DNA of 64,000 bases from Pseudomonas sp. Q11 (GTDB taxonomy: Bacteria; Pseudomonadota; Gammaproteobacteria; Pseudomonadales; Pseudomonadaceae), in the NCBI RefSeq assembly GCF_024494355.1, contig NZ_JAKNQY010000007.1:124001-188000 (forward strand), given 5' to 3'. A program made the position numbers and the translations under genes. Below, piece by piece: positions 8,716-19,944 of this stretch; positions within the stretch are counted from its first letter, which is position 1, and the number at the start of each line of letters is the position of its first letter. The notes under the pieces were generated by a model. The model saw only the letters and a program-made list of their open reading frames with translations, was not told the origin of the DNA and ran no database searches.

Positions 8716-10115
8716 TCCGCCGAACGACTGATGCGGATCTGCTTGCGTGCGCTGCGTGCCAGGCGGATCGACAGCATCAGTGCCGCGCAGCTCAAACCCA
8801 CGATCAGGCCTTGCCACAAGCCGCTCGGGCCGCTGGCCGTGCCGAGCCAGTCGGTCAGGCCCAGGATGTAACCCACGGGCAGGCCAATGCCCCAGTAGGC
8901 GAACAGCGTCAGGATCATCGTCACCCGAGTGTCCTGGTAGCCGCGCAACGCGCCTGCCGCCGTGACCTGGATCGCATCGGAAAACTGAAACAACGCCGCA
9001 TAGACGATCAGCATCGACGCCACTTCGATCACCACCGGATCGCCGGTATAGATCGCCGCGATGGGCCCGCGCAGCCAGAACATCAGGCTCGCCGACAGGC
9101 AGGCATATGCCAGCGCCGTTCCCATGCCGACCCCGGCGGCGAAGCGCGCTTCGCGAGGCTGGCACCGGCCCAGGGCCTGGCCGACACGCACCGTCACGGC
9201 CATGCCCAACGAATAGGGAATCATGAACACCAGGGAGCTGAAGTTCAGGGCGATCTGGTGTCCGGCCACCACGGTGGCGCCGAGGCTGCCGATCAGCAAG
9301 GCAATCACCGCAAAAATGCTCGACTCGGCAAATACCGCGATGCCAATCGGCAGGCCGATGCCCAGCAGGCGCTTGATGACGTTCCATTGTGGCCAGTCGA
9401 AGCGATTGAATAACCGGCTCGACTGGTAGGCCGGCGCCCAGCGAGCCCAACCAGCCATGCCCAGGGCCATGAACCACATCACCAGGGCCGTGGCCCAGCC
9501 GCAACCGACGCCGCCCATGGCGGGCAGACCCAGATGCCCGTAAATGAAGATGTAATTGAGCGGAATGTTCAGCGCCAGCCCGCACAAACCCAGGACCATC
9601 GCCGGTCGTGTCCGGCCCAGGCCGTCGCTGAAGCAGCGAAGCACGTGATACAGCGCCACCGCCGGAAGGCCGGTGGCGATGCCTTGCAGATACTCCATGC
9701 AGGGGCCGATCAGTTCGGGGTCCACGTTCATGATGTGCAGGATCGGTTCGGCGCCAAGTAGCGCCAGCGTCGCAATCAACCCCACCACCAGCGCCAGCCA
9801 CAACGCCTGACGCACCAGCGGACCGATCTCGTCGAATGTGCCCGCGCCGAAGCGCTGGGCGACTTTCGGCGTGGTGGCCAATAGTGTGCCGGTCATCAAC
9901 AGGAACACCGGCACCCAGATCGAATTGCCCAGTGCCACGGCCGCCAGGTCCCGTGGCCCGACTCGACCGGCCATCACCGCGTCGACAAAGCCCATGGCAG
10001 TGGTCGCTAACTGCGCCACCATGATCGGCAACGCCAGGGCCATCAGCGTTTTGAGCTCCAGGCGAACCCGGGCCGGGCGGGAGAGGGTGGTGGCGTGGTC
10101 GATCACAGGATTCAC
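8712..10115 (-). CDS. MATE family multidrug efflux transporter (NorM/PmpM-like)
   Basis: A 467-residue membrane protein with twelve predicted helices in two MatE halves. NorM-type features include [21 protein letters not shown] at the start, [12 protein letters not shown] mid-protein and GLPVGYILG near the end. The family exports cationic drugs and dyes by Na+ or H+ antiport. The start read here is GTG at 10115 without a strong Shine-Dalgarno, so the true N-terminus could be slightly shorter. The gene is convergent with tusA. No repressor gene is adjacent, and substrates cannot be deduced. Confidence 0.9.
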   Translation of the reverse strand: MNPVIDHATTLSRPARVRLELKTLMALALPIMVAQLATTAMGFVDAVMAGRVGPRDLAAVALGNSIWVPVFLLMTGTLLATTPKVAQRFGAGTFDEIGPLVRQALWLALVVGLIATLALLGAEPILHIMNVDPELIGPCMEYLQGIATGLPAVALYHVLRCFSDGLGRTRPAMVLGLCGLALNIPLNYIFIYGHLGLPAMGGVGCGWATALVMWFMALGMAGWARWAPAYQSSRLFNRFDWPQWNVIKRLLGIGLPIGIAVFAESSIFAVIALLIGSLGATVVAGHQIALNFSSLVFMIPYSLGMAVTVRVGQALGRCQPREARFAAGVGMGTALAYACLSASLMFWLRGPIAAIYTGDPVVIEVASMLIVYAALFQFSDAIQVTAAGALRGYQDTRVTMILTLFAYWGIGLPVGYILGLTDWLGTASGPSGLWQGLIVGLSCAALMLSIRLARSARKQIRISRSAD

Positions 10116-10232
10116 AGGCGAAACGTCCGAAAAAAGATAAGCGCGAGGCGGCGCATTCTACGCCTTGACGTAGTGGTCAGGAAAAAACCTGTGTTGTGGA
10201 TTTGTAATTGCTTTTTCAATTTTCGAGCACCT

Positions 10233-10319
10233 GTGGGAGCAAGGCTTGCCCGCGATGAAGATGATGCGGTCTCCCTAGGAACCGAGGCGCCTGCATCGCG
10301 AGCAAGCTTTGCTCCCACA
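10233..10319. repeat. Inverted REP pair upstream of pdxB
   Basis: GTGGGAGCAAGGCTTGCCC and its inverted partner GAGCAAGCTTTGCTCCCAC face each other across a short centre containing CCTAGGAACCGAGGCGCC. It fills most of the spacer between the divergent MATE and pdxB genes. Confidence 0.85.
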
Positions 10320-10410
10320 TAAATCCCCTCGCCACAACATCATTCGCTTCGGGTAATGCACAGGCCTAACGGAACGCCTACACTGCCCATCCCGCCAAAG
10401 GAGCTCTGCC

Positions 10411-11553
10411 ATGCTGATCGTCGCTGACGAAAATATTCCCCTGCTCGATGCGTTCTTCCAAGGTTTCGGCGAGATCCGCCGGGTCCCGGGGCGGGGCATT
10501 GACCGAGGGATGGTCGAGCAGGCCGATGTGTTGCTGGTGCGCTCCGTCACCCAGGTCAATCGCACGCTGCTGGAAGGCAGCAAGGTGAGGTTCGTCGGCA
10601 CCTGCACCATCGGCACCGATCACCTGGACCTGGATTATTTCGCCGAGGCCGGTATCCGTTGGGCCAGCGCACCGGGTTGCAACGCCCGTGGCGTGGTGGA
10701 CTACGTGCTGGGCAGCCTGATGACCCTGGCTGAGATCGAAGGCGCGGACCTCAAGCAGCGCACCTTTGGCGTGGTTGGCGCCGGGCAGGTGGGCGGGCGG
10801 TTGATCAACGTGCTCAAGGGCCTGGGTTGGACGGTGAAAGTCTGCGATCCACCCCGTCAGGCTGCCGAAGGTGGCGACTACGTGAGTCTGGAGCAGATCA
10901 TCGAGCAGTGCGATGTGATCAGCCTGCACACACCGCTGACCCGCGACGGCGCGCAACCGACCTGGCATCTGTTCGATGAGCAGCGCCTGCGCCGGCTCCA
11001 GCCCGGAACGTGGTTGATCAATGCGGCCCGTGGCCCGGTGATCGACAACACAGCGCTGCGCGAGGTGTTGCTGGAGCGCGAAGACCTGCAAGCGGTGCTG
11101 GATGTCTGGGAGCATGAGCCGACCGTCGATGCGGATCTGGCCGACCTGTGCGTGATCGCCACCCCGCACATTGCTGGCTACAGCCTCGATGGTCGCCAGC
11201 GTGGTACGGCGCAGATCTACCAATCCCTGTGCGCGTTCCTCGAACAACCGGTTGGGGTCCGGCTGAGCGATCTGCTGCCCCGGCCATGGCTGGGCGGCAT
11301 CACGCTGGACGCTGAAACTGATCCGGCCTGGGCGCTGGCGATGTTGTGCCGTGGTGTGTACGACCCGCGCCGTGACGACGCGGATTTTCGTCGCAGCCTG
11401 GTGGGAACGGTCAGCGAGCAACGCAGCGCTTTCGATGCCCTGCGCAAGCATTATCCGCCGCGTCGGGAGATTGATAGCTTGAAGGTTTGCATCGAGGGGC
11501 ATTCACCGGCGTTGCAACAGATCGTGACCGCCCTGGGCGCCACCACTCTTTAA
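10411..11553 (+). CDS. pdxB: Erythronate-4-phosphate dehydrogenase
   Basis: A 380-residue D-2-hydroxyacid dehydrogenase family enzyme that oxidises 4-phosphoerythronate in the DXP-dependent pathway to pyridoxal phosphate. It begins [16 protein letters not shown], typical of PdxB. The NAD-binding [11 protein letters not shown] lies near residue 120, and the catalytic His is in [11 protein letters not shown] near residue 253. A C-terminal PdxB dimerisation segment of about 90 residues ends the protein. AAGGAG sits eight bases before the ATG. The gene appears monocistronic between two REP loci. Confidence 0.95.
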   Translation: MLIVADENIPLLDAFFQGFGEIRRVPGRGIDRGMVEQADVLLVRSVTQVNRTLLEGSKVRFVGTCTIGTDHLDLDYFAEAGIRWASAPGCNARGVVDYVLGSLMTLAEIEGADLKQRTFGVVGAGQVGGRLINVLKGLGWTVKVCDPPRQAAEGGDYVSLEQIIEQCDVISLHTPLTRDGAQPTWHLFDEQRLRRLQPGTWLINAARGPVIDNTALREVLLEREDLQAVLDVWEHEPTVDADLADLCVIATPHIAGYSLDGRQRGTAQIYQSLCAFLEQPVGVRLSDLLPRPWLGGITLDAETDPAWALAMLCRGVYDPRRDDADFRRSLVGTVSEQRSAFDALRKHYPPRREIDSLKVCIEGHSPALQQIVTALGATTL

Positions 11554-11568
11554 TCGTGGATCGCTCTT

Positions 11569-11662
11569 GTGGCGAGGGAGCTTGCTCCCGCTGGACTGCG
11601 CGAAGCAGGCCCAAAACCTGGCGTCTGCTGCGCAGCCGAGCGGGAGCAAGCTCCCTCGCCAC
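11569..11662. repeat. Inverted repeat pair of the GTGGCGAGGGAGC class
   Basis: A REP pair of a different sequence class from most others here: GTGGCGAGGGAGCTTGCTCC, a centre, then CGGGAGCAAGCTCCCTCGCCAC. It lies just after pdxB and may act as its transcript end. Confidence 0.82.
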
Positions 11663-11701
11663 AAGAGCCAACCCACAAGAGCCCGCAAAGGCTGCGGGCA
11701 T

Positions 11702-11728
11702 AAAAAACCCGACATCAAGGTCGGGTTC
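11702..11728 (-). terminator. Intrinsic terminator of the small PA1571-like gene
   Basis: On the minus strand AACCCGAC / GTCGGGTT form an 8-bp stem directly followed by a run of six T. It lies about 18 bases past the stop of the gene at 11746-11925. Confidence 0.85.
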
Positions 11729-11745
11729 AACGAAGACGGGCTGTA

Positions 11746-11925
11746 TCACTTTTGTTCGGCAGGTTTGACCAGTCGTTTTTCCAGCTCGCTGCAGGCTTTC
11801 TGGATCATGTCTTCAGTGATCGGTACTTCGCGTCCATCTTCATCGATGATCGAACAGCCCAGAGACTGGTCCGGTTGCGTGCGAATCACTTGAATCTTGT
11901 CGTCGCTGCTGTGTTGCAAGGACAT
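11746..11925 (-). CDS. Small conserved hypothetical protein (PA1571-like)
   Basis: A 59-residue protein, MSLQHSSDDKIQVIRTQP through GREVPITEDMIQKACSELEKR. ATG 11925 is preferred because a GAGGAGA site lies just upstream; ATG 11940 would include that site in the coding sequence. It is soluble, has no signal peptide and no motif I can assign. A proper ribosome site and a strong terminator right after the stop support a real gene. I recall similar small Pseudomonas proteins named after PA1571, but function is unknown. Confidence 0.75.
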   Translation of the reverse strand: MSLQHSSDDKIQVIRTQPDQSLGCSIIDEDGREVPITEDMIQKACSELEKRLVKPAEQK

Positions 11926-12174
11926 GGCCTGTCTCCTCATCAGGTTGTGTGCCTATGTTAGTGTCGCCAGGTGACCGAGCCATGACACTCCTTGCAGGTT
12001 CATGGCGACAGCTCCACTCAATCAGAAACACACTCGCGTTTCCAGCCAGACTTTAGATCGATAACATCTAGCCTCTAGTCGCTACGGTCATATTTAACCT
12101 GACTCATTCTGATTCAACCAAGTTCCGCTGCGCTTCGGTGCCGGTGGTCGGTTCATTTCCTGCAGCATTATCGG

Positions 12175-13953
<1,779 letters not shown>

Positions 13954-13990
13954 GCCAGACGTGTTGAGGGTCTGACGAGCCGAAACCAAC

Positions 13991-14074
13991 GTGGGAGCGA
14001 GCCTGCTCGCGATAGCGGCAGATAGGCAACCATGATGTCGACTGTCACACCGCTATCGCGAGCGGGCTCGCACA
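13991..14074. repeat. Inverted REP pair between ABC exporter and slt
   Basis: GTGGGAGCGAGCCTGCTCGC and an inverted copy GCGAGCGGGCTCGCAC flank a centre containing GATAGCGGC and its complement, forming a long potential cruciform between two convergent genes. Confidence 0.83.
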
Positions 14075-14090
14075 GGGTCGGCAACCGAGC

Positions 14091-14130
14091 AAAAAAATGC
14101 CCGCATCGAAAGATGCGGGCATTTTTTTCA
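14091..14130. terminator. Bidirectional terminator between ABC exporter and slt
   Basis: ATGCCCGCATC / GATGCGGGCAT forms an 11-bp stem with a short GAAA-type loop, flanked by seven A on the left and seven T on the right. It can therefore terminate both convergent transcripts. Confidence 0.92.
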
Positions 14131-14173
14131 GGAACAACTTGCCGCTTGAAGCTTATGGCTTGCTGCTGCCCAC

Positions 14174-16102
14174 TCACTGATCATCAAAATAGCGCTCATG
14201 CCAGTCCACCAACGGTTGCGGCGAGTTGAGTTTCTGGCCGTAGATCACCGAGTACGACAACACGTTCTGCACGTATTGACGGGTTTCGTCGAAGGGGATG
14301 CTTTCGACCCAGACATCGAAGCTCAGGTGGTCGGCACCGCGCAACCACTGGCGCACCCGGCCGGGGCCGGCGTTGTAGGCGGCGGAGGCCAGGACCCGGT
14401 TGCCGTTGAACTGGCTGTGAACCTGGCTCAGGTAGGCCGCACCAAGCTGGATGTTCTTGTCCGGGTTCAGCACTTGTCTGGGCGAGGCCAGCGGGATATT
14501 GAACTTGCGCGCGGTTTCCTTGGCGGTGGCCGGCATCAACTGCATCAGGCCGCTGGCGCCGACACCGGAGCGCGCATCTTCCATGAAGGCACTCTCCTGA
14601 CGGGTGATGGCGAACACCCAGCTTGAATGCAGGCCGCGAACCTTGGCTTCACGCACCAGGGTATCGCGGTAGGCCATTGGGAACCGGATATCCAGGTCGT
14701 CCCAATATTTGGCCTGGCTGATGGTACGGATCGCCGGGAAATACCATTTCAGGTCGTAGGCCAGTTTCGCCTGGGCGACCATTTCGTCCCGGTTGAAGTG
14801 GCGTGTGACGTGATACCACTCGCGACGACCGTCGACGATCTGTCCCCGGGCATGAAACTCCAGCGCCCGACGAATACCCGGCGTGTTGCGCACTTTATTG
14901 ATCAACGCCTGGCTCATCACCAGGGGCTTGTTGTTAAGCGAGTAGGGCGATTGGGAGCGATCGGCGGCCAGGAAGCCGTAGAAGTCCCGCTCACGGGCCA
15001 GATGCTTGTAAAGCGTCAGCGCCTCGGGGTTCTGTGGCTGCGCCAGCTCCAGGCTGCGGGCCTGCCAGTAGCGCCAGCGGCTGGTGCCGGCCAGTGTCTC
15101 GGGCAGGCGGCGAGTCAACTGATAGGCGTCGTCCCAGCGGGCCAGGCGCAACAGCAGGCGCAAGCGCCATTCCGAGACCGTATCGTCGCGCAGTTCCGGG
15201 TCGTATTTTGTCATCACGCCCAAGGCGCGGCTGTCGAAGCGCTTGGCCAGGGTCAGGCCTATTTCCCGGGCAATGGCTACTTTTTCATGCTTGGAAAAAT
15301 GCATGGTGCTGGCATAGCCGTCCAGCAGCGCCATGGCTTTCTCTGGATCCTGACGGGCCAGGCGCCGCAAGCCGAGGCTGACGATATCGGCCATCGGCTC
15401 ATCGGCCGGGCTGAAGCGCGATGGCTGGTTGAGTAATTCGGGCTTTTGCGCCACGTCCACCAACAGCTTGCCGCGGGGGGTGAGGGTGGTCAGGCCGCTG
15501 ATCAAGCTTTTGGCTAGCGGATAATTGCGAGCCTGGGCGGCCAGTTTGGCGCGCTCCCAGCGCTTCTGTTCAGTCAACTGACCCTGGGTCGCCCACAGGC
15601 CGAACAGCGCATCGCAAGCGGCCGGTTGGGATTTTCCGGTGAGCCAAAGCTTTTCGGTGTTGGCGTAGCCTTCGGCCTTGAGGCCATGGCTGAGCTGATA
15701 CCGGGCGTTGAGACAGTCCAGTTCGGTGAAGTTGAGCTTGGGATCGTAATACTTGACGAAGGTCGCCCAATCGCCACGGTCGGCCAGCCAGCGCAACCAG
15801 CGCAGCTTCATCCAGTTGGCCTGGGGCAGGTCGCCGTGCTCGGCGAGGAACTTCTCGATTTCGGCATTGCTCGCGCTCTTGAGGCGAGCGGTCAGTTCGT
15901 CGTAGGCCAGGTAGGGTTCCAGCGGATAGTCACGCAGGGCCTGGCTGTAGCGAAAGTAGGGGCCGGAATCACCTTTGGCCAAGGCGCGCTTGGCTTCGTC
16001 GTAATACTGACGCTGTGTGGAAATATCCACCGCCTGGGCGGTTTGAACGGCAGTGGCACATACAAATAGGCAAGATAAAACACTGAAAAGGCGACTGCGC
16101 AT
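14174..16102 (-). CDS. slt: Soluble lytic murein transglycosylase
   Basis: A 642-residue periplasmic enzyme that cleaves peptidoglycan to 1,6-anhydromuropeptides. Residues 1-24 (MRSRLFSVLSCLFVCATAVQ...AQA) form a signal peptide, which supports ATG 16102 over the upstream ATG 16126. Residues 30-430 are the helical superhelical U and linker domains. Residues 480-640 are the SLT goose-type lysozyme domain, with the catalytic Glu in ITRQESAF (about 501), GASGLMQLMPATA and AYNAGPGRVRQW. The gene is full length and is divergent from uup. Confidence 0.95.
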   Translation of the reverse strand: MRSRLFSVLSCLFVCATAVQTAQAVDISTQRQYYDEAKRALAKGDSGPYFRYSQALRDYPLEPYLAYDELTARLKSASNAEIEKFLAEHGDLPQANWMKLRWLRWLADRGDWATFVKYYDPKLNFTELDCLNARYQLSHGLKAEGYANTEKLWLTGKSQPAACDALFGLWATQGQLTEQKRWERAKLAAQARNYPLAKSLISGLTTLTPRGKLLVDVAQKPELLNQPSRFSPADEPMADIVSLGLRRLARQDPEKAMALLDGYASTMHFSKHEKVAIAREIGLTLAKRFDSRALGVMTKYDPELRDDTVSEWRLRLLLRLARWDDAYQLTRRLPETLAGTSRWRYWQARSLELAQPQNPEALTLYKHLARERDFYGFLAADRSQSPYSLNNKPLVMSQALINKVRNTPGIRRALEFHARGQIVDGRREWYHVTRHFNRDEMVAQAKLAYDLKWYFPAIRTISQAKYWDDLDIRFPMAYRDTLVREAKVRGLHSSWVFAITRQESAFMEDARSGVGASGLMQLMPATAKETARKFNIPLASPRQVLNPDKNIQLGAAYLSQVHSQFNGNRVLASAAYNAGPGRVRQWLRGADHLSFDVWVESIPFDETRQYVQNVLSYSVIYGQKLNSPQPLVDWHERYFDDQ

Positions 16103-16327
16103 GATACGTCCGGGCAAAAAAAACATGACAAGCCCAAGGGTTAACCCAGGGTAACTGTCTGTAGCTTAGCCTTTTGCCAGCAATGGGCGAAAGCTTTGCG
16201 GAGTCATCCGCGCAAGTTCGCAACATTTGTTATGCAGAGTGCTTCGCAGATTGCTTCAGTGGCGAAATTGGCGGACTTCTGGGACTTCATCTCAGGTAGA
16301 ATGCGCGCCCGGTTTTTGGAGAAGCTC

Positions 16328-18244
16328 ATGACCCTGCTCAAATTCAGCGATGTGTCCCTTGCTTTCGGCGCTATGCCGTTGTTGGACAAGGTGTCCTGGC
16401 AGATCGCCCGTGGTGAGCGGGTGTGCATCATCGGCCGCAATGGCACTGGCAAGTCCAGCATGATGAAGCTGGTCAAGGGCGATCAGAAGCCCGATGACGG
16501 CTCGGTCTGGCGCGCGCCAGGCCTGAAAATCGGCGAATTGCCCCAGGAACTGCCGGTGGCCGACGAGCGGACGGTGTTCGACGTGGTCGCAGAAGGCCTG
16601 GATGGTGTCGGCGCGTTGTTGGCGGAATATCACCACCTGAGCCAGAACATCGTCACCGACGCCGACCTGGACAAGTTGATGCATGTCCAGCACGACCTCG
16701 AGGCTCGCGATGGCTGGCGTCTGCAGCAGTTGGTTGACAGCACGCTGAGTCGACTGCAACTGCCGGCCGACAAGACCCTGGCCGAGCTGTCCGGTGGCTG
16801 GCGTCGCCGGGTCCTGTTGGCCCAGGCCCTGGTGTCCGAACCGGACCTGCTGCTGCTCGACGAACCTACCAACCACCTGGACATCGGTGCTATCGCCTGG
16901 CTTGAAGAAGCCTTGAAGGACTTCCAGGGCGCGGTGCTGTTCATCACCCACGACCGTTCTTTCCTGCAAAACCTGGCGACCCGGATCCTCGAACTGGACC
17001 GCGGCGGCCTGATCGACTGGAACGGCGACTACGCCAGTTTCCTGGTGCACAAGGAAGCGGCGCTGGCGGCGGAAGAAACCGCGAACGCGTTGTTTGACAA
17101 GAAACTGGCCCAGGAAGAAGTCTGGATTCGCCAGGGTATCAAGGCCCGTCGCACCCGTAACGAAGGCCGTGTTCGGGCGCTCAAGGCCCTTCGCATGGAG
17201 CGCAGTGAGCGTCGCGAACGCACCGGCAAGGCCAATATTCAGTTGGACACCGCTGACAAGTCCGGCAAGCAGGTGATGGTTCTTGAGAACGTGAGTTTTG
17301 CGCACCCTGGCGGTCCGTTCCTGATCAAGGATTTTTCCATGGTGCTGCAGCGTGGTGACCGCATTGGCCTGCTGGGCGCCAACGGCACCGGCAAGACCAC
17401 TTTGCTCAAGCTGATGCTCGGCGGTCTGGTACCGACCAATGGCAAGGTGGAGGAGGGCACGAAGATCGACGTCGCCTACTTCGACCAGTTGCGCCATCAG
17501 TTGGATCTGGAGAAAACCGTCATCGACAACGTGGCCGAAGGCCGCGATTTCATCGACATCGATGGCCAGAGCCGCCATGTGTTGAGCTATCTGGGTGACT
17601 TCCTGTTCAGTCCTCAACGTGCCCGTACCCCGGTCAAGGCGCTGTCCGGTGGCGAACGTGCCCGTCTGCTGCTGGCCAAGCTGTTCAGCAAGCCGGCAAA
17701 CCTGCTGGTGCTCGACGAACCGACCAACGACCTGGACGTGGAAACCCTCGAGTTGCTGGAAGAGGTGCTACTGACCTTCAACGGCACTGTACTGATGGTC
17801 AGCCACGACCGGGCATTCCTCGACAACGTGGTCACCAGCACCCTGGTGTTCGAAGGCGAAGGCCTGGTTCGTGAATACGTCGGCGGCTATCAGGACTGGC
17901 TGCGCCAGGGCGGTTCGCCGCGCTTGCTGGGCGTGACCGAGAGCAAATCCGGCAAGGCCGACTTGAATTCGGCCGTGGTCAAGGCCGAGCCTGCTCCGGT
18001 TGCGGCGGCAGCGGTGGCACCGGCAAAGAAGAAGCTCAGCTACAAGCTGCAGCGCGAGCTGGAAGCATTGCCAGGTGATATCGACGCGAAGGAGAAGCAG
18101 ATCGCGGCGGTGGAAGCCGAAATGGCTGACATTGGCTTCTACCAGCGTCCTGCGGCCGAAACCGCCAAGGTGATCGCCCACCTGGAGCAGTTGCAGGCTG
18201 AGCTGGATGCATTGGTCGAGCGCTGGGCTGAACTGGACGCTTGA
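16328..18244 (+). CDS. uup: ABC-F family ATPase Uup
   Basis: A 638-residue cytoplasmic protein with two ATPase domains and no membrane segments. Domain 1 has Walker A GRNGTGKSS (about 36), LSGGWRRR (about 153) and LLLLDEPTNHLD (about 175). Domain 2 has GANGTGKTT (about 352), LSGGERARL and LLVLDEPTNDLD (about 458). The charged C-terminal segment (residues about 560-638) is the coiled-coil tail of Uup, linked to DNA and ribosome binding. ABC-F proteins act on the ribosome; Uup loss affects precise transposon excision in E. coli. GGAGAAG precedes ATG 16328; the longer open frame is not conserved-looking. Confidence 0.93.
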   Translation: MTLLKFSDVSLAFGAMPLLDKVSWQIARGERVCIIGRNGTGKSSMMKLVKGDQKPDDGSVWRAPGLKIGELPQELPVADERTVFDVVAEGLDGVGALLAEYHHLSQNIVTDADLDKLMHVQHDLEARDGWRLQQLVDSTLSRLQLPADKTLAELSGGWRRRVLLAQALVSEPDLLLLDEPTNHLDIGAIAWLEEALKDFQGAVLFITHDRSFLQNLATRILELDRGGLIDWNGDYASFLVHKEAALAAEETANALFDKKLAQEEVWIRQGIKARRTRNEGRVRALKALRMERSERRERTGKANIQLDTADKSGKQVMVLENVSFAHPGGPFLIKDFSMVLQRGDRIGLLGANGTGKTTLLKLMLGGLVPTNGKVEEGTKIDVAYFDQLRHQLDLEKTVIDNVAEGRDFIDIDGQSRHVLSYLGDFLFSPQRARTPVKALSGGERARLLLAKLFSKPANLLVLDEPTNDLDVETLELLEEVLLTFNGTVLMVSHDRAFLDNVVTSTLVFEGEGLVREYVGGYQDWLRQGGSPRLLGVTESKSGKADLNSAVVKAEPAPVAAAAVAPAKKKLSYKLQRELEALPGDIDAKEKQIAAVEAEMADIGFYQRPAAETAKVIAHLEQLQAELDALVERWAELDA

Positions 18245-18257
18245 TCCCTTGAGATAG

Positions 18258-18296
18258 AAAATCCCGGCGCTCAGCAATGAGCGTCGGGATTTTTAT
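18258..18296. terminator. Bidirectional terminator between uup and the usp gene
   Basis: AAATCCCGGCGCTCA / TGAGCGTCGGGATTT forms a long stem with one mismatch and a GCAA loop, followed by a T-rich tail (TTTTTATTT). Confidence 0.92.
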
Positions 18297-18322
18297 TTGA
18301 AACGCTATTCCCCTGTAGGGGT

Positions 18323-18356
18323 GAGCCTGTGGGAGCAAAGCTTGCCCCCACAGGCT
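18323..18356. repeat. Solo REP-like palindrome
   Basis: GAGCCTGTGGG and CCCACAGGCTC form perfect 11-bp arms around AGCAAAGCTTGCC. It looks like a pair collapsed into one palindrome and ends just before the usp stop codon. Confidence 0.75.
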
Positions 18357-18363
18357 CAGGTTT

Positions 18364-18804
18364 TTATGTGCGCTTGACCAGGTGTACTGCCAATACATCG
18401 CAAGGCGCGCCGTGTAGCACGTCATTGGCGGTAGAGCCTAGCAGCAGCGCCAGGCCGTGACGGCCATGGCTGCCCACGACGATCAGGTCGCATCCCTGTT
18501 CCTTGGCCAGGTGATGGATCTCCTGGCGTGGCTGGCCGTAGGTCAGGTGGCTGTATTCCTTTTTCAGGGCTGGGTATTTCACGATCAGCCGGTCAAGGCG
18601 TTCCTTGGCTTGATCGAATTGTTGTTGCTGCAACTGCGAAAGGTCCATCGGCACATCACCACCGAAGGCCATGGCCATAGGTTCGACGATGTGAACCAGC
18701 GACAGTTTGGTGTCTCGACCTTCGCAAAGGGCCAGAGCACGCTTGACGACGGGATCACATTCTTCAGTGAGGTCGACGGCGACCAGGACGTGTTCGTAGT
18801 ACAT
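18364..18804 (-). CDS. Universal stress protein (UspA family)
   Basis: A 146-residue cytoplasmic Usp-fold protein starting MYYEHVLVAVDLTEECDPVV. The ATP-binding type motif G-x2-G-x9-G-S/T is present as GSHGRHGLALLLGSTANDV (about residues 110-128), so it probably binds nucleotide. Usp proteins help survival in starvation, oxidative stress and low oxygen. ATG 18804 is the family-like start. It is convergent with uup, with a shared terminator between, and divergent from the membrane protein gene at 18913. Confidence 0.9.
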   Translation of the reverse strand: MYYEHVLVAVDLTEECDPVVKRALALCEGRDTKLSLVHIVEPMAMAFGGDVPMDLSQLQQQQFDQAKERLDRLIVKYPALKKEYSHLTYGQPRQEIHHLAKEQGCDLIVVGSHGRHGLALLLGSTANDVLHGAPCDVLAVHLVKRT

Positions 18805-18912
18805 GGAAGGCACTCCAGAGAATTGCGATACGGTAAGTATGGCTGGTTTCAAGCACATCGACGGCGACGTGGGTCAATCGTCATGGCTCATCAGAATTCG
18901 GGGAGTACGAAT

Positions 18913-19350
18913 ATGACGGTCTGGATAGTGGTGTCAATCCTGTTGGTGGTTTTAAGCCCCCTGGCATGGTTGCGCCCGTCCCGTGTTCAGAGCGGTCGCA
19001 TGGCGTTGCGCATGGAGGCGCGGCGCCTTGGCCTAGCCATGCAACTGGCCCCGCAGGAGTGGCCTCACTGGCTCGGGCAGCAAGCGCCAAACCCCTGCGC
19101 CCAGTACCATCGGCCCCGGCGGGGCAGGCAACCGGCTCTCTGGACCTACTGGCAAACTGCGCCGGGCGTATGGGTCAATCAGTGGCGTGAAGTCTGCCAG
19201 GATGAGTCGCTGCTCAATCATTTCGAAAAATTGCCAGCCAACGTCTACAAAATCGAAGCCGACGGGCAAATGATCGCTTTGTACTGGGGCGAGAAAGGCG
19301 AGGCGAGTGTTTTGCAGGAGATTTCCTCGGTGCTGAAAGCGCTGGCTTGA
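18913..19350 (+). CDS. Conserved hypothetical protein with one N-terminal membrane anchor
   Basis: A 145-residue protein. Residues 2-20 (TVWIVVSILLVVLSPLAWL) form a membrane helix, followed by a basic linker and a soluble domain rich in Trp (WPHWLGQQ, LWTYWQTAPGVWVNQWREVC) and ending in SVLQEISSVLKALA. GGGAG lies seven bases before ATG 18913; ATG 18883 is possible but less likely. Gene order matches the hypothetical genes between usp and fadB in P. aeruginosa as I remember them. No function can be assigned. Confidence 0.78.
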   Translation: MTVWIVVSILLVVLSPLAWLRPSRVQSGRMALRMEARRLGLAMQLAPQEWPHWLGQQAPNPCAQYHRPRRGRQPALWTYWQTAPGVWVNQWREVCQDESLLNHFEKLPANVYKIEADGQMIALYWGEKGEASVLQEISSVLKALA

Positions 19351-19354
19351 AACG

Positions 19355-19430
19355 CTGTAGGAGCTGCCGAGCGAAGCGAGGCTGCGATCTTTGGCCATTG
19401 AGTCTCAATTGAAAGATCAAAAGATCGTCC
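19355..19430. repeat. Repeat of the TAGGAGCTGCCGAGCGAAGC class
   Basis: GTAGGAGCTGCCGAGCGAAG followed by CGAGGCTGCGATCTTTGG and then GAAAGATCAAAAGATCG. This is a common Pseudomonas intergenic repeat of a class unlike the other REPs in this window. Confidence 0.65.
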
Positions 19431-19461
19431 GAACGCGGCCCGAGCCTTCGCCAGTGCCCAT

Positions 19462-19487
19462 AAAAAAGCCCGACAGTCTCATCGGGC
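19462..19487 (-). terminator. Orphan intrinsic terminator, minus strand
   Basis: On the minus strand GCCCGA / TCGGGC forms a stem followed by six T. No minus-strand protein gene lies upstream, so it may end an unannotated small RNA. Confidence 0.6.
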
Positions 19488-19944
19488 GGGTTGGCCAGGC
19501 AGGCCGGTAATCGAAGCTGTTTGCGGGGCGTTCGTTCGAAACGTCCTTCTCCACAGATTAAAAAGCGTTTCCGCCAGCTTAGCCGGTTGAGTCCGGCGTG
19601 CATGGAATTAGGGCGACTTTTCTAATTATTGATTCTATGAATGGCCATGTATGCAGCGCCGTGTTGCGGATCCGTGCGGTACGCAAATGACCGGGAAGTC
19701 GCGTTCGAACCCCTGTTTAGGGCGATTGACAATTGTCGGAAATTCCGTGAAGGTGGCGTACCCAAATCAAACGGGCGTATGAATTGAGCGTTTGTATTTT
19801 CCGAACGTTCCTACAGAACCCCGACTATCGCGTTGACGGGTGTGCCTGGCGGATTGGCGTAGCATCGGCGGTAAACGTCAATGCCGAACCAGCAGTCAGC
19901 GTTCAACGTGTACTGTTCAGCTTCCATATCGTGGAGATCAGTTG

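Larger units (their letters stand above)
19351..19944. other. 594-base spacer upstream of fadB
   Basis: It holds the repeat at 19355-19430, the orphan minus-strand terminator at 19462-19487, an AT-rich stretch at about 19618-19645 that could be a minus-strand promoter, and then the fadB control region. Near-matches to the PsrA operator (C/G-AAAC, four bases, GTTT-G/C) are at 19706-19719 and 19768-19781, each with mismatches. No protein gene is convincing. Confidence 0.5.
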
